Shown: in pieces, positions 33,995-45,844 of the stretch
Layout: each line of letters opens with the position of its first letter
Numbering within the stretch: the stretch's first letter is position 1
Assembly (NCBI RefSeq): GCF_000761155.1
Contig: NZ_CP009533.1
Coordinates: 2,356,001 to 2,420,000, forward strand
Direction of reading: 5' to 3'
Length of the DNA stretch: 64,000 bases
Origin: Pseudomonas rhizosphaerae
GTDB lineage: Bacteria; Pseudomonadota; Gammaproteobacteria; Pseudomonadales; Pseudomonadaceae
Notes under the pieces: generated by a model
Told to the model about the DNA's origin: nothing
Databases searched by the model: none
The model's input: only the letters and a program-made list of their open reading frames with translations
Made by a program: the position numbers and the translations under genes

Positions 33995-36403
33995 ATGCGG
34001 CATTCCATGATCAATCGTTGGTGTATGGGCTTGCTGGCCCTGTGCCTTTGGGCAACCGTGCCCGCCCATGCCGAACCCGCCCCGGCACCCGCGGCCAATA
34101 CCGCCAGCGCGCCGGCCGAAGTCCTGGCCACCCCGGCACAGCTCAGCGACCAGCTCGACCAGATCCGGCAGAAGGTCTCGACGGCAGCCAATGACGACCT
34201 GCTCGCCAGCCTGCGTCAGGCCGCTTTGCAGGTGCAGCGTCAGGCCGACGCCCTGCTTGCCCGCCAGGGTGTGGACATGGGCCATCTGGATGACCAGCTC
34301 AATGTGCTTGGCGCCGCTCAGCCCGACGAGCCGCAGGCCCTGACCACCCAGCGCCGGACCCTGGCCAACCAGAAGAAGGCGTTGACCACCGACCAGACCG
34401 ACACCACGGCGCTGAGTACTTCGGCGGGCGACCTGGCGGCACAGATTCTGAACGTGCGCCGCAACCTGCTGGACACGCAGATCAGCACACGCTCGGCCAG
34501 CCCGTTAAGTTCCGCGTTCTGGTCCAGCCTGGTTCAACCCACCGACGACGACGTGAGAAAGCTCGGTGGCTTGTGGCAAGACGTTTCCCAGGTCTTCGCC
34601 ACCGCCATGGCGCCTGGTTCGCGCGGCACGTTCATCGGCGTGCTGGTGTGCGCCCTGCTGGTGTGGGTGGTAGCCAGGCGCTTGATCGAGCGGCTGCTGG
34701 TGCGGGCGATGATTCGCTGGTTCCCCGAAGGCCGCCTGCGCCGTAGCACACTGGCCCTGGCCACCGGCCTGACCACGGTGCTGACCATCAGCGCGGCGAC
34801 CTCGCTGCTGCAATGGGGCATCGTCAGCCACTCCCAACCCAGCGCCAATGTGCTCAACCTGATCGACCAGGTGCAGACGCTGATCCTGTTCTGCGCCTTC
34901 ATCGTCGGCATGGGCCGCGCCCTGCTGATGCTGCCCAACCCGTCCTGGCGCCTGCCGACCATTCCCGACCCGGTGGCCACCGCCATCGGCGTCCTGCCTG
35001 CGGTGCTGGCACTCGCCTTGATGGCGATCGGCACTTTCGAACGCATCAACAGTGTGATCGCCAGCAGCCTGGCGCTGTCCGTCGCGGTCAACGGCCTGAC
35101 TGCACTGGTGGTCTCCTTGATCCTGGTCTACGGCCTGGTGCGCGTACGTCAGACCCGCCGCCGCCTCGCCCTCGAACGGACCGCCGGCCTGGTCGGGCTG
35201 ATCCCGTTCATTCTGGCGGTGTGGGTCGGCATCATCCTGCTCGGGCTGTTGAGCGGTTACCTGACGCTGGCCTATGTACTGACGGTCAAGCTGCTGTGGA
35301 TCAGCCTGGTGACCTCCACTGCCTACCTGCTGACCACGTTCTTCGTGGACGTCTGCGAAACCCTGCTTTCGCCCAAACAGGCCGGTGGCCAGGCACTGGG
35401 CGCGATGCTGGGCCTGTCGCCACGGCACCAGGCCCAGGCCAGCACGTTGCTCGCCGGCATCGGCCGAACCGTGCTGTTGTGCATCGCGCTGATCCTGGTC
35501 TTCATGCCCTCGGGATCGAACCCCAGCGAACTGCTGGCAAGCTTCGCCCGGCTGGACGTGGGCAGCAAATCCCTCGGTGCCTTGAATATCGTCCCGGGCG
35601 ATATCCTGCTGGCGGTGGTATTGCTGGTCGGCGGGCTGCTGAGCATTCGTATCCTGAAGAACTGGCTGGGTGACCGCCTGCTGCCGGAAACCAACATGGA
35701 CGCCGGCATGCGCGCCTCGCTGGTGACCCTGGTCGGCTACATCGGCTTCGTGCTGTTGGGTATCGCCGTGCTGTCGACGCTGCGCATCAGCCTGACCAAC
35801 CTGACCTGGGTGGTCAGTGCGTTGTCGGTCGGTATCGGCTTTGGCTTGCAGGCAATCGTGCAGAACTTCATCTCCGGTCTGATCCTGCTCACCGAGCGGC
35901 CGGTCAAGGTCGGCGACTGGGTCAGCCTGGCCGGCGTGGAAGGCGACATCCGCCGCATCAATGTGCGCGCCACGGAAATTCAGATGGGTGACCGTTCCAC
36001 GGTGATCGTGCCCAACTCGCAGTTCATCACGCAGAACGTGCGCAACGTCACCATGGGCAACGCGCTGGGCGTGGTAGGCATCACCCTCACCCTGCCGCTG
36101 GACACCGACGTACTGAAGATTCGCGACCTGTTGATGACCGCCTATGCCGAGCACGAGGCCGTGCTGAGCGAGCCGGCACCCTCGGTGACGTTCAAGGACC
36201 TGACCAATGCGGGCCTGCTGATCAGCGTCAGCGGTTTCGTCAACAGCCCGCGCTCGGTTGGCGGCGTTCGCAGCGACCTGCTGTTCACCATTCTCGACCG
36301 CCTGCGCACCATGGGCGTGGCGCTGTCGGCACCGCAGAGCATGTTGTTGGTCAACGACAAAGTCGACGCCAGCCCGGCTCAGGAACAACCAACGATCAGT
36401 TGA
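33995..36403 (+). CDS. Mechanosensitive channel, MscS family with DUF3772 domain
   Basis: The 802-residue protein has a signal peptide ending in P-A-H-A near residue 27, a periplasmic Gln/Ala-rich helical domain (DUF3772, to about 190), some ten membrane helices, and a C-terminal MscS pore and beta domain (G-I-G-F-G-L-Q-A-I-V-Q-N-F at about 614-626, G-D-W-V near 642). This is the large MscK/YbdG-like build of osmotic release channels. The ATG at 33995 begins the signal peptide; the frame is open to 33839 but that part is not signal-like. The gene is divergent from pstS and ends at a strong terminator. Confidence 0.9.
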   Translation: MRHSMINRWCMGLLALCLWATVPAHAEPAPAPAANTASAPAEVLATPAQLSDQLDQIRQKVSTAANDDLLASLRQAALQVQRQADALLARQGVDMGHLDDQLNVLGAAQPDEPQALTTQRRTLANQKKALTTDQTDTTALSTSAGDLAAQILNVRRNLLDTQISTRSASPLSSAFWSSLVQPTDDDVRKLGGLWQDVSQVFATAMAPGSRGTFIGVLVCALLVWVVARRLIERLLVRAMIRWFPEGRLRRSTLALATGLTTVLTISAATSLLQWGIVSHSQPSANVLNLIDQVQTLILFCAFIVGMGRALLMLPNPSWRLPTIPDPVATAIGVLPAVLALALMAIGTFERINSVIASSLALSVAVNGLTALVVSLILVYGLVRVRQTRRRLALERTAGLVGLIPFILAVWVGIILLGLLSGYLTLAYVLTVKLLWISLVTSTAYLLTTFFVDVCETLLSPKQAGGQALGAMLGLSPRHQAQASTLLAGIGRTVLLCIALILVFMPSGSNPSELLASFARLDVGSKSLGALNIVPGDILLAVVLLVGGLLSIRILKNWLGDRLLPETNMDAGMRASLVTLVGYIGFVLLGIAVLSTLRISLTNLTWVVSALSVGIGFGLQAIVQNFISGLILLTERPVKVGDWVSLAGVEGDIRRINVRATEIQMGDRSTVIVPNSQFITQNVRNVTMGNALGVVGITLTLPLDTDVLKIRDLLMTAYAEHEAVLSEPAPSVTFKDLTNAGLLISVSGFVNSPRSVGGVRSDLLFTILDRLRTMGVALSAPQSMLLVNDKVDASPAQEQPTIS

Positions 36404-36435
36404 TCGTCGCCTTCGCGCTGGCAACCCGATGAAGC

Positions 36436-36476
36436 AAAACGCCCCTGCTCGCCGTACGGCGGCCAGAGGCGTTTTT
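36436..36476. terminator. Bidirectional rho-independent terminator
   Basis: AAAACGCCCCTG at 36436-36447 pairs with CAGAGGCGTTTT at 36464-36475 with one mismatch, flanking a smaller hairpin GCCGTACGGC. The A and T runs at both ends let it stop transcripts from the channel gene and from the convergent EthD gene. Confidence 0.85.
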
Positions 36477-36494
36477 ACAGGGGACGCTGATGGC

Positions 36495-37364
36495 TCAGTT
36501 TGATTGCCGGGTAAACAGCACCTCGACATCCGCCGTGATCTGGTTATTGGCACCCAGGTAATCGATCAGCTCGGCAGCGCGACTGCCGCGCAGGCCGGCC
36601 GTGGTGATTTCACCGTCATAAACATAGGTGTACACACCCGACACGGCGAATGCCTTGAGCTGGGCGATATGCCGGGCTTGTGCTGCCTGAGACTGCTGGA
36701 ACGCATCGCTCTGGAAAAACTTCCGACGCGCCAGCGGACTGACAAACGCAATTTCCAGCACGGCCAGTTGCGCACGTACCGGCGTGGCAGTGTGCGCGAC
36801 GTCCGGCGCAGGCGGATGCATGCCGTCGTTGTCGAAAGGCGCGCACAAGTGCAGGCGCACTTTGAGCACCGCCTCGCTGGCCGCCAGCAATGGGCCCAGC
36901 TCGTCGCGCAGGTATTGATGCAGACTTTCCAGCGTGCCGCGCGGACTCAGGTGCAAATGGATGCGGTCGGCTTGATCGAGGCCGTTCATCACCTCGTCGC
37001 CGGTGCGGTTGACCAGGTTGATCGAACCTTCGGGCAGATCGTAGGCCAGGGTTTCTTCGAACATGTTCTGCTCGTCGCTGAACAGCAGCGAGCTGGCGTC
37101 CTGAAACTGCTTTTGATCGGCTGCGGACAGAAAACCGATTTCCACGCCGCCGTCGAGTTCGTAGTCGCTGATTTCCTGAATGCCTTCGGCCAGGGGCCAC
37201 AGGTGCGCATCCTGCTCCCGTGAAAGGTGGTGCTGGATGTACAGACCCAATCCGGGAAGCCGCGCGCACAGCGGACCGTGCACATCGCGCCAGTAGTGGG
37301 CGAATATGTCGTGCGGTACCCGTGGTCGACGTTTGACAGTGGTGTAGCTGTTGATTTCGATCAT
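36495..37364 (-). CDS. EthD-domain protein
   Basis: The 289-residue protein has an N-terminal EthD-like ferredoxin-fold motif (H-Y-W-R-D-V-H-G-P, residues about 22-30) and probably a second similar half, as in double-barrel EthD proteins. EthD proteins are small dimeric alpha/beta barrels of which some help monooxygenases or bind hydrophobic compounds. The gene stands alone between a channel gene and a toxin-antitoxin pair. No function is assigned. Confidence 0.7.
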   Translation of the reverse strand: MIEINSYTTVKRRPRVPHDIFAHYWRDVHGPLCARLPGLGLYIQHHLSREQDAHLWPLAEGIQEISDYELDGGVEIGFLSAADQKQFQDASSLLFSDEQNMFEETLAYDLPEGSINLVNRTGDEVMNGLDQADRIHLHLSPRGTLESLHQYLRDELGPLLAASEAVLKVRLHLCAPFDNDGMHPPAPDVAHTATPVRAQLAVLEIAFVSPLARRKFFQSDAFQQSQAAQARHIAQLKAFAVSGVYTYVYDGEITTAGLRGSRAAELIDYLGANNQITADVEVLFTRQSN

Positions 37365-37461
37365 GCATCACCCGTGGGATTGGAAACAGTGTCTGTTCAG
37401 AGACCGTGGCTGGGCACGGGTTCAACTTGACTGCTTACGCTCGCGTACGGGAAGTGCGCTG

Positions 37462-38154
37462 TTAGGGATTGGAAATCCGGTTGACGCTGGTGATGCCACC
37501 GTTCCAGATCATTTCGTAATGAGCGCTCTGGATGATCGAGCCGACATGCCGGGGGGTCATCAATGCCCAGCAGCGGTTGCCCGGCGAGCGGACCGAATGG
37601 TAGAGCAGGCCTGCCGCGCCCAGTTGCCGAAGCTGCGCACCCAAGGCATTGGCGGTGCTATAGTCGTCTGGCGCATAGATAGCGTCGCGAGGCGACAGCT
37701 GGGTGGCATCCCGGCAGCCGCTGTCAGTGAATGCGCAAACCAGGCTGCGGAATACGAACCGCTCGTAGTTCAAGCCAGCGACCTTCGCCCAATAACGGTT
37801 CTGGTGATGGTGAACCTCGGCAATCGCCGTCTCGACCGTGTCGGCCAGGTACAGCACGCCGTAGCTGCCGTCACTGAAGCGCGAGCCGTCCGGGTTGACG
37901 TGGGTGAACGGCGCGGTGGCATAGGAACAGCCTACGATGCCGAACGGAATCTGTTCGAGGGCGATCAGTTGCAGGGCACCGATCTCGTTTTGCAGCCGGG
38001 GATTGGTCAAGGCCTGGAGTCGGTAGAGCATCTCGAATTCGTCGGCGTCGGCAACATCGTCGAACAGCGCGATGGGTGGAAACCTCGAATTGACCAGGCG
38101 ATGAGCCTGCACCTGCGTACCAGGCAAGATGGGCAAGCGCGCTGCCGTCACCAT
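37462..38154 (-). CDS. RES-domain toxin (NAD+-degrading type)
   Basis: The 230-residue protein has the RES features: H-R-L-V-N-S-R-F near residue 15, Y-G-V-L-Y-L-A-D-T-V-E-T-A-I-A-E-V near 85-101 and a C-terminal R-S-P-G-N-R near 180. RES toxins (MbcT, ParT, RES family) degrade or phosphorylyse NAD+ and stop growth. The ATG at 38154 overlaps the antitoxin stop, so the two are coupled; the longer frame to 38469 is a shadow. It is the second gene of a type II module. Confidence 0.85.
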   Translation of the reverse strand: MVTAARLPILPGTQVQAHRLVNSRFPPIALFDDVADADEFEMLYRLQALTNPRLQNEIGALQLIALEQIPFGIVGCSYATAPFTHVNPDGSRFSDGSYGVLYLADTVETAIAEVHHHQNRYWAKVAGLNYERFVFRSLVCAFTDSGCRDATQLSPRDAIYAPDDYSTANALGAQLRQLGAAGLLYHSVRSPGNRCWALMTPRHVGSIIQSAHYEMIWNGGITSVNRISNP

Positions 38155-38552
38155 TGTGCGCCACGCAACGCGTCCACACGGCGAAAGGTTTCGTACAGCG
38201 AGATGAAATCCCCCTGGGCCATGACGTCGAGCGGTGTGCGCCCATTGAAGAAGGCGTTGGCGTTCTCCATGCCCGGAAAGCCGTAGACGTTTTCCGGGTT
38301 GTCGAAAATCGTGCGCAGGGCGGCATGGATGTTGAGGACGAAGCTGATACGGTGCATTTGGTCCATGTCCAGGCTCACCGACCATTGGGCATCCCCTTGT
38401 CGGCCGCGGGTGTAGGTGCTGCGCGAGATGCGCAGGATCCTGCAGGCCTGCTCGCCCGAGGCATTCCACTTATCCAGGATACGCAAGGCGGTGCGCAGAC
38501 CGGCCACACATTGGTCGCGGGTGAACTCGACGGTCTGCAGCGAGGCGTTCAT
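38148..38552 (-). CDS. Xre/MbcA/ParS-family antitoxin
   Basis: The 134-residue antitoxin has a helical DNA-binding N-terminal half (I-L-R-I-S-R-S-T-Y near residue 43) and a DUF2384 toxin-binding C-terminal domain (A-F-F-N-G-R-T-P-L-D-V-M near 99-110). It neutralises the RES toxin encoded next and should repress its own promoter. Two palindromes 21 bases apart lie just upstream. Confidence 0.85.
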   Translation of the reverse strand: MNASLQTVEFTRDQCVAGLRTALRILDKWNASGEQACRILRISRSTYTRGRQGDAQWSVSLDMDQMHRISFVLNIHAALRTIFDNPENVYGFPGMENANAFFNGRTPLDVMAQGDFISLYETFRRVDALRGAQW

Positions 38553-38570
38553 GATCCAGCCCTCTATTGA

Positions 38571-38592
38571 TCTATAGACGCAACGATAACAC

Positions 38593-38600
<8 letters not shown>
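38571..38600. promoter_or_regulatory. Tandem palindromes, candidate Xre operator
   Basis: TCTATAGA (38571-38578) and ACCTATAGGT (38591-38600) are two perfect palindromes with the same CTATAG centre. Their centres are 21 bases apart, that is two helix turns, so two dimers could bind on one face. They lie 18-50 bases before the antitoxin start. Confidence 0.65.
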
Positions 38601-40962
<2,362 letters not shown>

Positions 40963-41094
40963 AGTGCAGCTGCCCGTGGGGTACGTAGGGGCAGACTAGC
41001 AGCGCCGAACCGTGACAGGTTTTTAACGTTTGGCATGCGCCTGAACGGTTATTTTCAAGCGCATGAATGCCGTTCTGACGGGTCGCGGGAAAGG

Positions 41095-42108
41095 CTATTG
41101 ACGCTGCACCACAGCCATCTCGGACACTGGCGCCAGGCGCGCTGCGAGGTCGATGGACAGCGCCTGGGCAGCGCTCCAGCGCAAGTGGATGGCGTCGACG
41201 AAGGCACTGGGGCTCATCCGGTGATCGGTATCGGCGTTCCAGAACTGCGCACCGTTGCGCTCGAGGGTCAGGCGCAGTGCGCTGTCGAATTGAGCGAGCA
41301 AGCGCCCCTGGCTATCGTGGTCGGCTTTCCACTGCGGGTGCAGCGGGGTCGCCACCACGGTCAACTGGCGCCCTTCGCGCGCGAGGCGCTGGGCCAGGCT
41401 GTCGAGTGCAGCAAAGCAGGTCGGGTCGAGCGGTTCGGGCTGGCCGTACAGCAAACCGCGGGAATTTTCGGTGTCCAGCGGACCGTCGCCGTAGCGGTTG
41501 AACACCAGTGGATCGAATTCGACCTGCCCGGCGCGCTGGGCCTTGACCGTGCGGGCGTTGCGCAACAATGAGCCGGGGGTGAAATAACGCATGTAGGGCA
41601 GCCACGCCGAGCCTTGTCCATACACATAGGCATCGGCGTCGCGGCGATCGAAAACAGCTGTGGCGACGGTGCTGCAGCCTGCGAAATCCAGCGGATCGAC
41701 GATCATCAGCACCTGCTTGACCGTGGTTTCGCGGTCCAGCAGCCAGTTGGCGACGTACACCGACTGGTTGGCGTGCAGCCCGCAGAACGCGCCGTTGAGT
41801 GGCCGTACACCGGGTGCCTGCTCAGCCACGGTCTGCCCGTCGAAATGACGCCAGGCCACCGAAGAGCCAACCACCAGCAGGTTCGGCGCCGGCACCGGAT
41901 GGTCGCGCATGAACGCCAGCTTCTCGTCCGCGCACAAGCTGTTGGAAAAAGCCGGTGGCGGCAGGTTGCCAGTGGCCCGCAGCCCGAGAATCAGGCTGGC
42001 GAACAGGGCCAGACTGCCGAACAGCCCGACACCTATCCAGATCAGGTAAGCAGGACCCATGGCCGCCCTACCGGGCTGCGAGGCGTGAGGCTGTGCGGTC
42101 GGTTGCAT
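41095..42108 (-). CDS. SGNH/DltD-like membrane-anchored protein
   Basis: The 337-residue protein has one N-terminal membrane helix (about 24-44) and a periplasmic SGNH-like domain with V-V-G-S-S-V-A-W near residue 79 (nucleophile-type Ser) and the D-A-I-H block near 311. This matches the general plan of DltD, AlgJ and AlgX, which help an MBOAT protein pass acyl groups to a glycan outside the membrane. It is the last gene of the MBOAT-FkbH-ACP operon, three bases after the carrier protein gene. Its acyl group and acceptor are unknown. Confidence 0.75.
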   Translation of the reverse strand: MQPTAQPHASQPGRAAMGPAYLIWIGVGLFGSLALFASLILGLRATGNLPPPAFSNSLCADEKLAFMRDHPVPAPNLLVVGSSVAWRHFDGQTVAEQAPGVRPLNGAFCGLHANQSVYVANWLLDRETTVKQVLMIVDPLDFAGCSTVATAVFDRRDADAYVYGQGSAWLPYMRYFTPGSLLRNARTVKAQRAGQVEFDPLVFNRYGDGPLDTENSRGLLYGQPEPLDPTCFAALDSLAQRLAREGRQLTVVATPLHPQWKADHDSQGRLLAQFDSALRLTLERNGAQFWNADTDHRMSPSAFVDAIHLRWSAAQALSIDLAARLAPVSEMAVVQRQ

Positions 42109-42111
42109 GGG

Positions 42112-42363
42112 TCAACTCCCGGAACGTTTGCTGTCGATAAGCTGGATGAACTGGCCAACGTTGCGCAACGACTCCAGCTCCGCCGTGCGGAACTTGATGC
42201 CGAAGCGCTGCTCCGCGGCGACGATCAGCATCACGTGCATCTGGCTGTCCCAGCCCTCGACCTGGTCGGCCGTGGTGTCGTCGTTCAGCACCAGGCTTTC
42301 GTCGTCGAACAGGTCACGGAACAGCTCGGTCAGTTCCTGCAATACGGTGGTGGTCTCAGTCAT
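42112..42363 (-). CDS. Acyl carrier protein
   Basis: The 83-residue acidic protein has the carrier protein fold with the phosphopantetheine site at Ser40 in G-W-D-S-Q-M-H. Its ATG at 42363 overlaps the end of the FkbH gene by eight bases, so loader and carrier are translated together. By analogy with FkbH-linked carriers it would hold a glyceryl or related hydroxyacyl group. It is not the fatty-acid AcpP. Confidence 0.88.
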   Translation of the reverse strand: MTETTTVLQELTELFRDLFDDESLVLNDDTTADQVEGWDSQMHVMLIVAAEQRFGIKFRTAELESLRNVGQFIQLIDSKRSGS

Positions 42364-44278
42364 GACGGATCTCGATGTGGTGGTTGAAGTCGGATGGCGC
42401 TGCCAGCGGGTAGCGCCACAGGGTGGCGGTCGAAGCAGGATCGGGGTTCGGCGCCTGGGCAAAACCCAGCTGCGGGTAATGCTCGGCCACCATGGCGTTG
42501 CGCTCGCTGGGGCGGTACTCGCCGATCAACGCGCTGTAGCCGGCGTCCGCGGCATGGCGGGCGAGCACCTGCAAGGCGGCCTGCTCAGCCTGGCGCCCCA
42601 GCACGCGGCAGCTCATCAGCCAGGTGTCGATGAACAGCTCGTCGCTGGCGCAGGCCGCATCGGGGCGTGCGAGCACGACACTGATCAAGCCGTTGTCGCC
42701 GAATTTGTCGGTAAGACGCAGACTCAGGGCAACCGCGCCCGGGGTGTTGGCGAGCTGTTGCACCTGCACCTCGCTGTAGCGCCGGGTGCTGAGGTTGAAT
42801 TGATTGGTCTTGTTGATCAGTTGGGTCGCCCGCGCCAGTTCCGCAGCGCCGATGGGGCGTGCCTGCATGACCATCTGCAGGCCCTTGAGGTAGCCGGCCA
42901 TGTCGGTGGCCTGGCCCAGCGCCGCCTGGCGTTCGCTGTTGGCCCGGTAGGTCTGGACCCGGGCACTGTCGTCGGCGGTGAAGGCAATGGCCTCGAAGTA
43001 CCCCCCTGCAGCCACCCGCGCCGGGTAGTCGGCGACGTCGTCGGGCAATTCCGGCACAGCGACCTGGGGCAGTTCCCGGCGCACGATGTCGCGTTCGGCA
43101 GGGTTGTCGTCGACGAACACCAGGCTGTCCAGGCCGATGTTCAGTTGCTCGGCGATGCGTCGCAGATTGCTGGCCTTGTCTTCCCAGTTGGCCATGAACA
43201 CGGCGATGTCGCTGCGCTCGAGGGCCATTTCCGGATGCTCAAAGGCCGCCTCGGCGACCTGGATATCGTTCTTGCTGCACACCGCCAGAATCACCCCACG
43301 GCGCGCCAGTTGCGCCGCATAGCGCTGAAACGCCAGGAAGGCTTCACCGGTGGCACTGCCCTGCCCCAGGTACAGGCCATCCACGCCGTCGTCGCCGACC
43401 ACGCCGCCCCACAGGGTGTTGTCCAGGTCCAGCACCAGGCACTTGCGCGAACGACCGACCACGGCCGCCGCAATGCGCGCCACGTGCTCGCCATACAGCG
43501 GTGCCCAGATCGGACTGACCAATTGCTTGGCCTGATGCCAGCGAACCGGATCGGCCAGGCCATCGCCGTACTGACCGCTCGCGGCGCTCCAGGCCAGGTC
43601 CATGAGCAGCACGCCGTCCTCGCGCGCGGCGCGGCGAATTTCGGCGTTGAGGCGCTCGAGCAGGGCCCGTGGGGAGCCGGGTACCAAGGCGTCGAAATGG
43701 CCGAACAGCGCCGGGCCGGCGGGCACCAGAGTCTGCTGGATGACTTGGGCACCGTAGCGCTCGCGGGCCTGACGCCAGAGCAGGCGCAGCTCTTCCACGC
43801 GCGCCTGCACGGCGTGCTCGGCTTCTCCGGCGCTGGCGTACAGGGCGCAACTGGGCGGTGAATCCAGGGCATCCAGGGCCAGCAGGATCACCTGCGGGGC
43901 AAACGCCTTCAGCGCTGGATCGTCGCCCAGCAAGGCTTGCCGATACAAGCCGTAGGGCGCCAGGTACAGCGACATGCCGACCTGGCGTTGCAGCGCGGCA
44001 ACGCGGATGCCCGGCAGCAGATGGTCGACGGTGTGCGAGGCCAGCACGGCCATGCGCAACGATGTGAAGCCCGGTACCGCCTGCTGCCCTTGACGGGCAA
44101 GCAGGTCGATACCTAGCTGCGCCAGGCGATCCAGACGCAATGTCAGGGTGAAATCGCGACGGTAGGCGGCCAAGCGCGCCGTCTCGTGCAGCCGCGCCAC
44201 AGGATCGCTCAAGGACTTGGCGGTCGAGATCGCCGCGCCCAGGTTCGGGTGTTGTGCAAGCCAGGCTAACTGTTCCAT
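42356..44278 (-). CDS. FkbH-like HAD-IIIC family protein
   Basis: The 640-residue protein has an N-terminal region of about 270 residues, an FkbH HAD domain starting at D-L-D-N-T-L-W-G-G (residues 284-292, with the two key Asp), then F-V-D-D-N-P near 385, and a C-terminal GNAT-like domain. Characterised FkbH proteins take 1,3-bisphosphoglycerate and load a glyceryl group onto an acyl carrier protein. A carrier gene follows directly with an 8-base overlap, so the same reaction is likely here. It follows the MBOAT gene by 18 bases. The precise acyl donor is inferred. Confidence 0.85.
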   Translation of the reverse strand: MEQLAWLAQHPNLGAAISTAKSLSDPVARLHETARLAAYRRDFTLTLRLDRLAQLGIDLLARQGQQAVPGFTSLRMAVLASHTVDHLLPGIRVAALQRQVGMSLYLAPYGLYRQALLGDDPALKAFAPQVILLALDALDSPPSCALYASAGEAEHAVQARVEELRLLWRQARERYGAQVIQQTLVPAGPALFGHFDALVPGSPRALLERLNAEIRRAAREDGVLLMDLAWSAASGQYGDGLADPVRWHQAKQLVSPIWAPLYGEHVARIAAAVVGRSRKCLVLDLDNTLWGGVVGDDGVDGLYLGQGSATGEAFLAFQRYAAQLARRGVILAVCSKNDIQVAEAAFEHPEMALERSDIAVFMANWEDKASNLRRIAEQLNIGLDSLVFVDDNPAERDIVRRELPQVAVPELPDDVADYPARVAAGGYFEAIAFTADDSARVQTYRANSERQAALGQATDMAGYLKGLQMVMQARPIGAAELARATQLINKTNQFNLSTRRYSEVQVQQLANTPGAVALSLRLTDKFGDNGLISVVLARPDAACASDELFIDTWLMSCRVLGRQAEQAALQVLARHAADAGYSALIGEYRPSERNAMVAEHYPQLGFAQAPNPDPASTATLWRYPLAAPSDFNHHIEIRHD

Positions 44279-44296
44279 TGTCCGTACCTTGATCGA

Positions 44297-45844
44297 TCAG
44301 AACTGAAAGTAGAGAAACTCACTGGGCGCGACCGAAAAGGCGGTGGCCAGTGCGAAAAAGCCCAGCACGCCGATGCCCATCCCCATGACGGCGCTGGGCT
44401 GCCAGGCACTGGCCGGCAGCCGGCGCTGCAGCCAATGCAGATCCGGCTTGGCATTGAGCGCGGTGCGGAAATGGCCCATCCATTGCTGGATGTTGGGCAG
44501 CGACCAGACGAACGCCAGCAAGGCCGCAATCATCGTCAAGCTGCGCAAGTGCTGGGCTGCCAACTGGGTGGGCAGTTCGCTCGAGCCGAACATGCCGCCC
44601 AGTACCGCCAGGGCGCCGGTCAGGCTCGGCGCGCGGAAAAGCACCATGGCCACCACCACGCAAGTGAACGTCAGCAGTACGGCCGGTACCCGATGAACCC
44701 AGCGATCGCTGTCCACCGTCCAGCCACGGCGCGCTTTCCAGGCGCGCCAGCCATGGGCTACCACCAGGTAGAAGCCGTGCACCAGGCCAAAGGCCACGAA
44801 CTGCCAGCCCGCGCCGTGCCACACGCCGGAAATGAACATGGTCAGCACGGTTGGATAAGCCACCACGGTGCAAAACGTACCCAGGCTCATCTTGCCGCGC
44901 TTGGGCATCGGCAAACCGGCGGCCATGCGCCGACGGGTGATGCGCAGCACGATCGGGTTATAGATATAGCTGGTGAGAAAGCGGGTCAGGGTCATGTGCC
45001 AGCGCGACCAATAGTCGATGACGTTGCGCGCCTTGAACGGGCTATTGAAGTTGGCCGGCAGGCTGATGCCGAACAGCAACCCCAGGCCGATGGCCATGTC
45101 GGTGTAGCCAGAAAAATCGAAGTAGATTTGCAGGGTGTAGCTCAATGCACCAATCCAGGCCTCGTGCAGAGCCGGCATCGTGCCGTCCGCTGCCATGGCG
45201 AAGACCGGGGCGGCCTTCTCGCCCATGGGGTCGGCCATGATGACTTTCTTGAACAAACCCATGAAAAAAATGCTGGCGCCAATCGACAGGTTGACCAACT
45301 GCGGACGGAAGTTGTCGCCATGACGAAACTGCTCGAGCATTTCTCGGTGGTGGGTAATGGGCCCGGCTATGAGGTGTGGAAAAAAGGTGATGAACAGGCA
45401 GTAGTTGACGAAGTCGTGCTCTACCACCTCACCGTCATGGGTGTCGACCAGATAGGCAATCTGCTGAAAAGTGAAGAAGGAGATCGCCAACGGCAGGGTG
45501 ATGTTCTGCAGCGTCCAGCCCAGACCAAACGCCTCGTTGATGTTGCCGAACAGAAAACCGGTGTATTTGAAGTACAACAACAGCGACAGATTGGCGGCCA
45601 CACCGAAAATCAAGAGTGCCTTTGAACGCGTGCGCAACAGTTGCCCGGCCAGAACATAGTTGAAGACGATGCTGCCCAGCAGCAAAGGTACGTTGGCCGG
45701 GTTCCACCAGCCGTAGAATACCAGCGACGCCAGCGTCAGCCACACGGCCGCCAGACGCTTGCGCCCGGTTGCGGCGAGCAGGAAGAAACCCAGCAAGACC
45801 ACCGGTAAAAACCCGGCAATGAATACCATCGAGTTGAACAACAT
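44297..45844 (-). CDS. MBOAT-family O-acyltransferase (AlgI/DltB-like)
   Basis: The 515-residue membrane protein has some 11-12 helices and the MBOAT hallmarks: F-F-P-H-L-I-A-G-P near residue 138, the W-S-R-W-H-M-T-L segment near 283, and the conserved G-V-W-H-G-A-G-W near 343 with the catalytic-type His. This is the AlgI/DltB branch that moves acyl groups across the membrane to polysaccharides. The ATG at 45844 gives the usual first helix; an upstream extension of 30 codons is basic and not typical. It is the first gene of the operon and the long AT-rich region lies upstream. Confidence 0.92.
   Translation of the reverse strand: MLFNSMVFIAGFLPVVLLGFFLLAATGRKRLAAVWLTLASLVFYGWWNPANVPLLLGSIVFNYVLAGQLLRTRSKALLIFGVAANLSLLLYFKYTGFLFGNINEAFGLGWTLQNITLPLAISFFTFQQIAYLVDTHDGEVVEHDFVNYCLFITFFPHLIAGPITHHREMLEQFRHGDNFRPQLVNLSIGASIFFMGLFKKVIMADPMGEKAAPVFAMAADGTMPALHEAWIGALSYTLQIYFDFSGYTDMAIGLGLLFGISLPANFNSPFKARNVIDYWSRWHMTLTRFLTSYIYNPIVLRITRRRMAAGLPMPKRGKMSLGTFCTVVAYPTVLTMFISGVWHGAGWQFVAFGLVHGFYLVVAHGWRAWKARRGWTVDSDRWVHRVPAVLLTFTCVVVAMVLFRAPSLTGALAVLGGMFGSSELPTQLAAQHLRSLTMIAALLAFVWSLPNIQQWMGHFRTALNAKPDLHWLQRRLPASAWQPSAVMGMGIGVLGFFALATAFSVAPSEFLYFQF

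Noticed and set aside
34505..36553. Long antisense frame over the MscS channel gene
   Set aside because: Extremely rich in Gln, His, Arg and Asp, typical of the reverse of a membrane protein gene.
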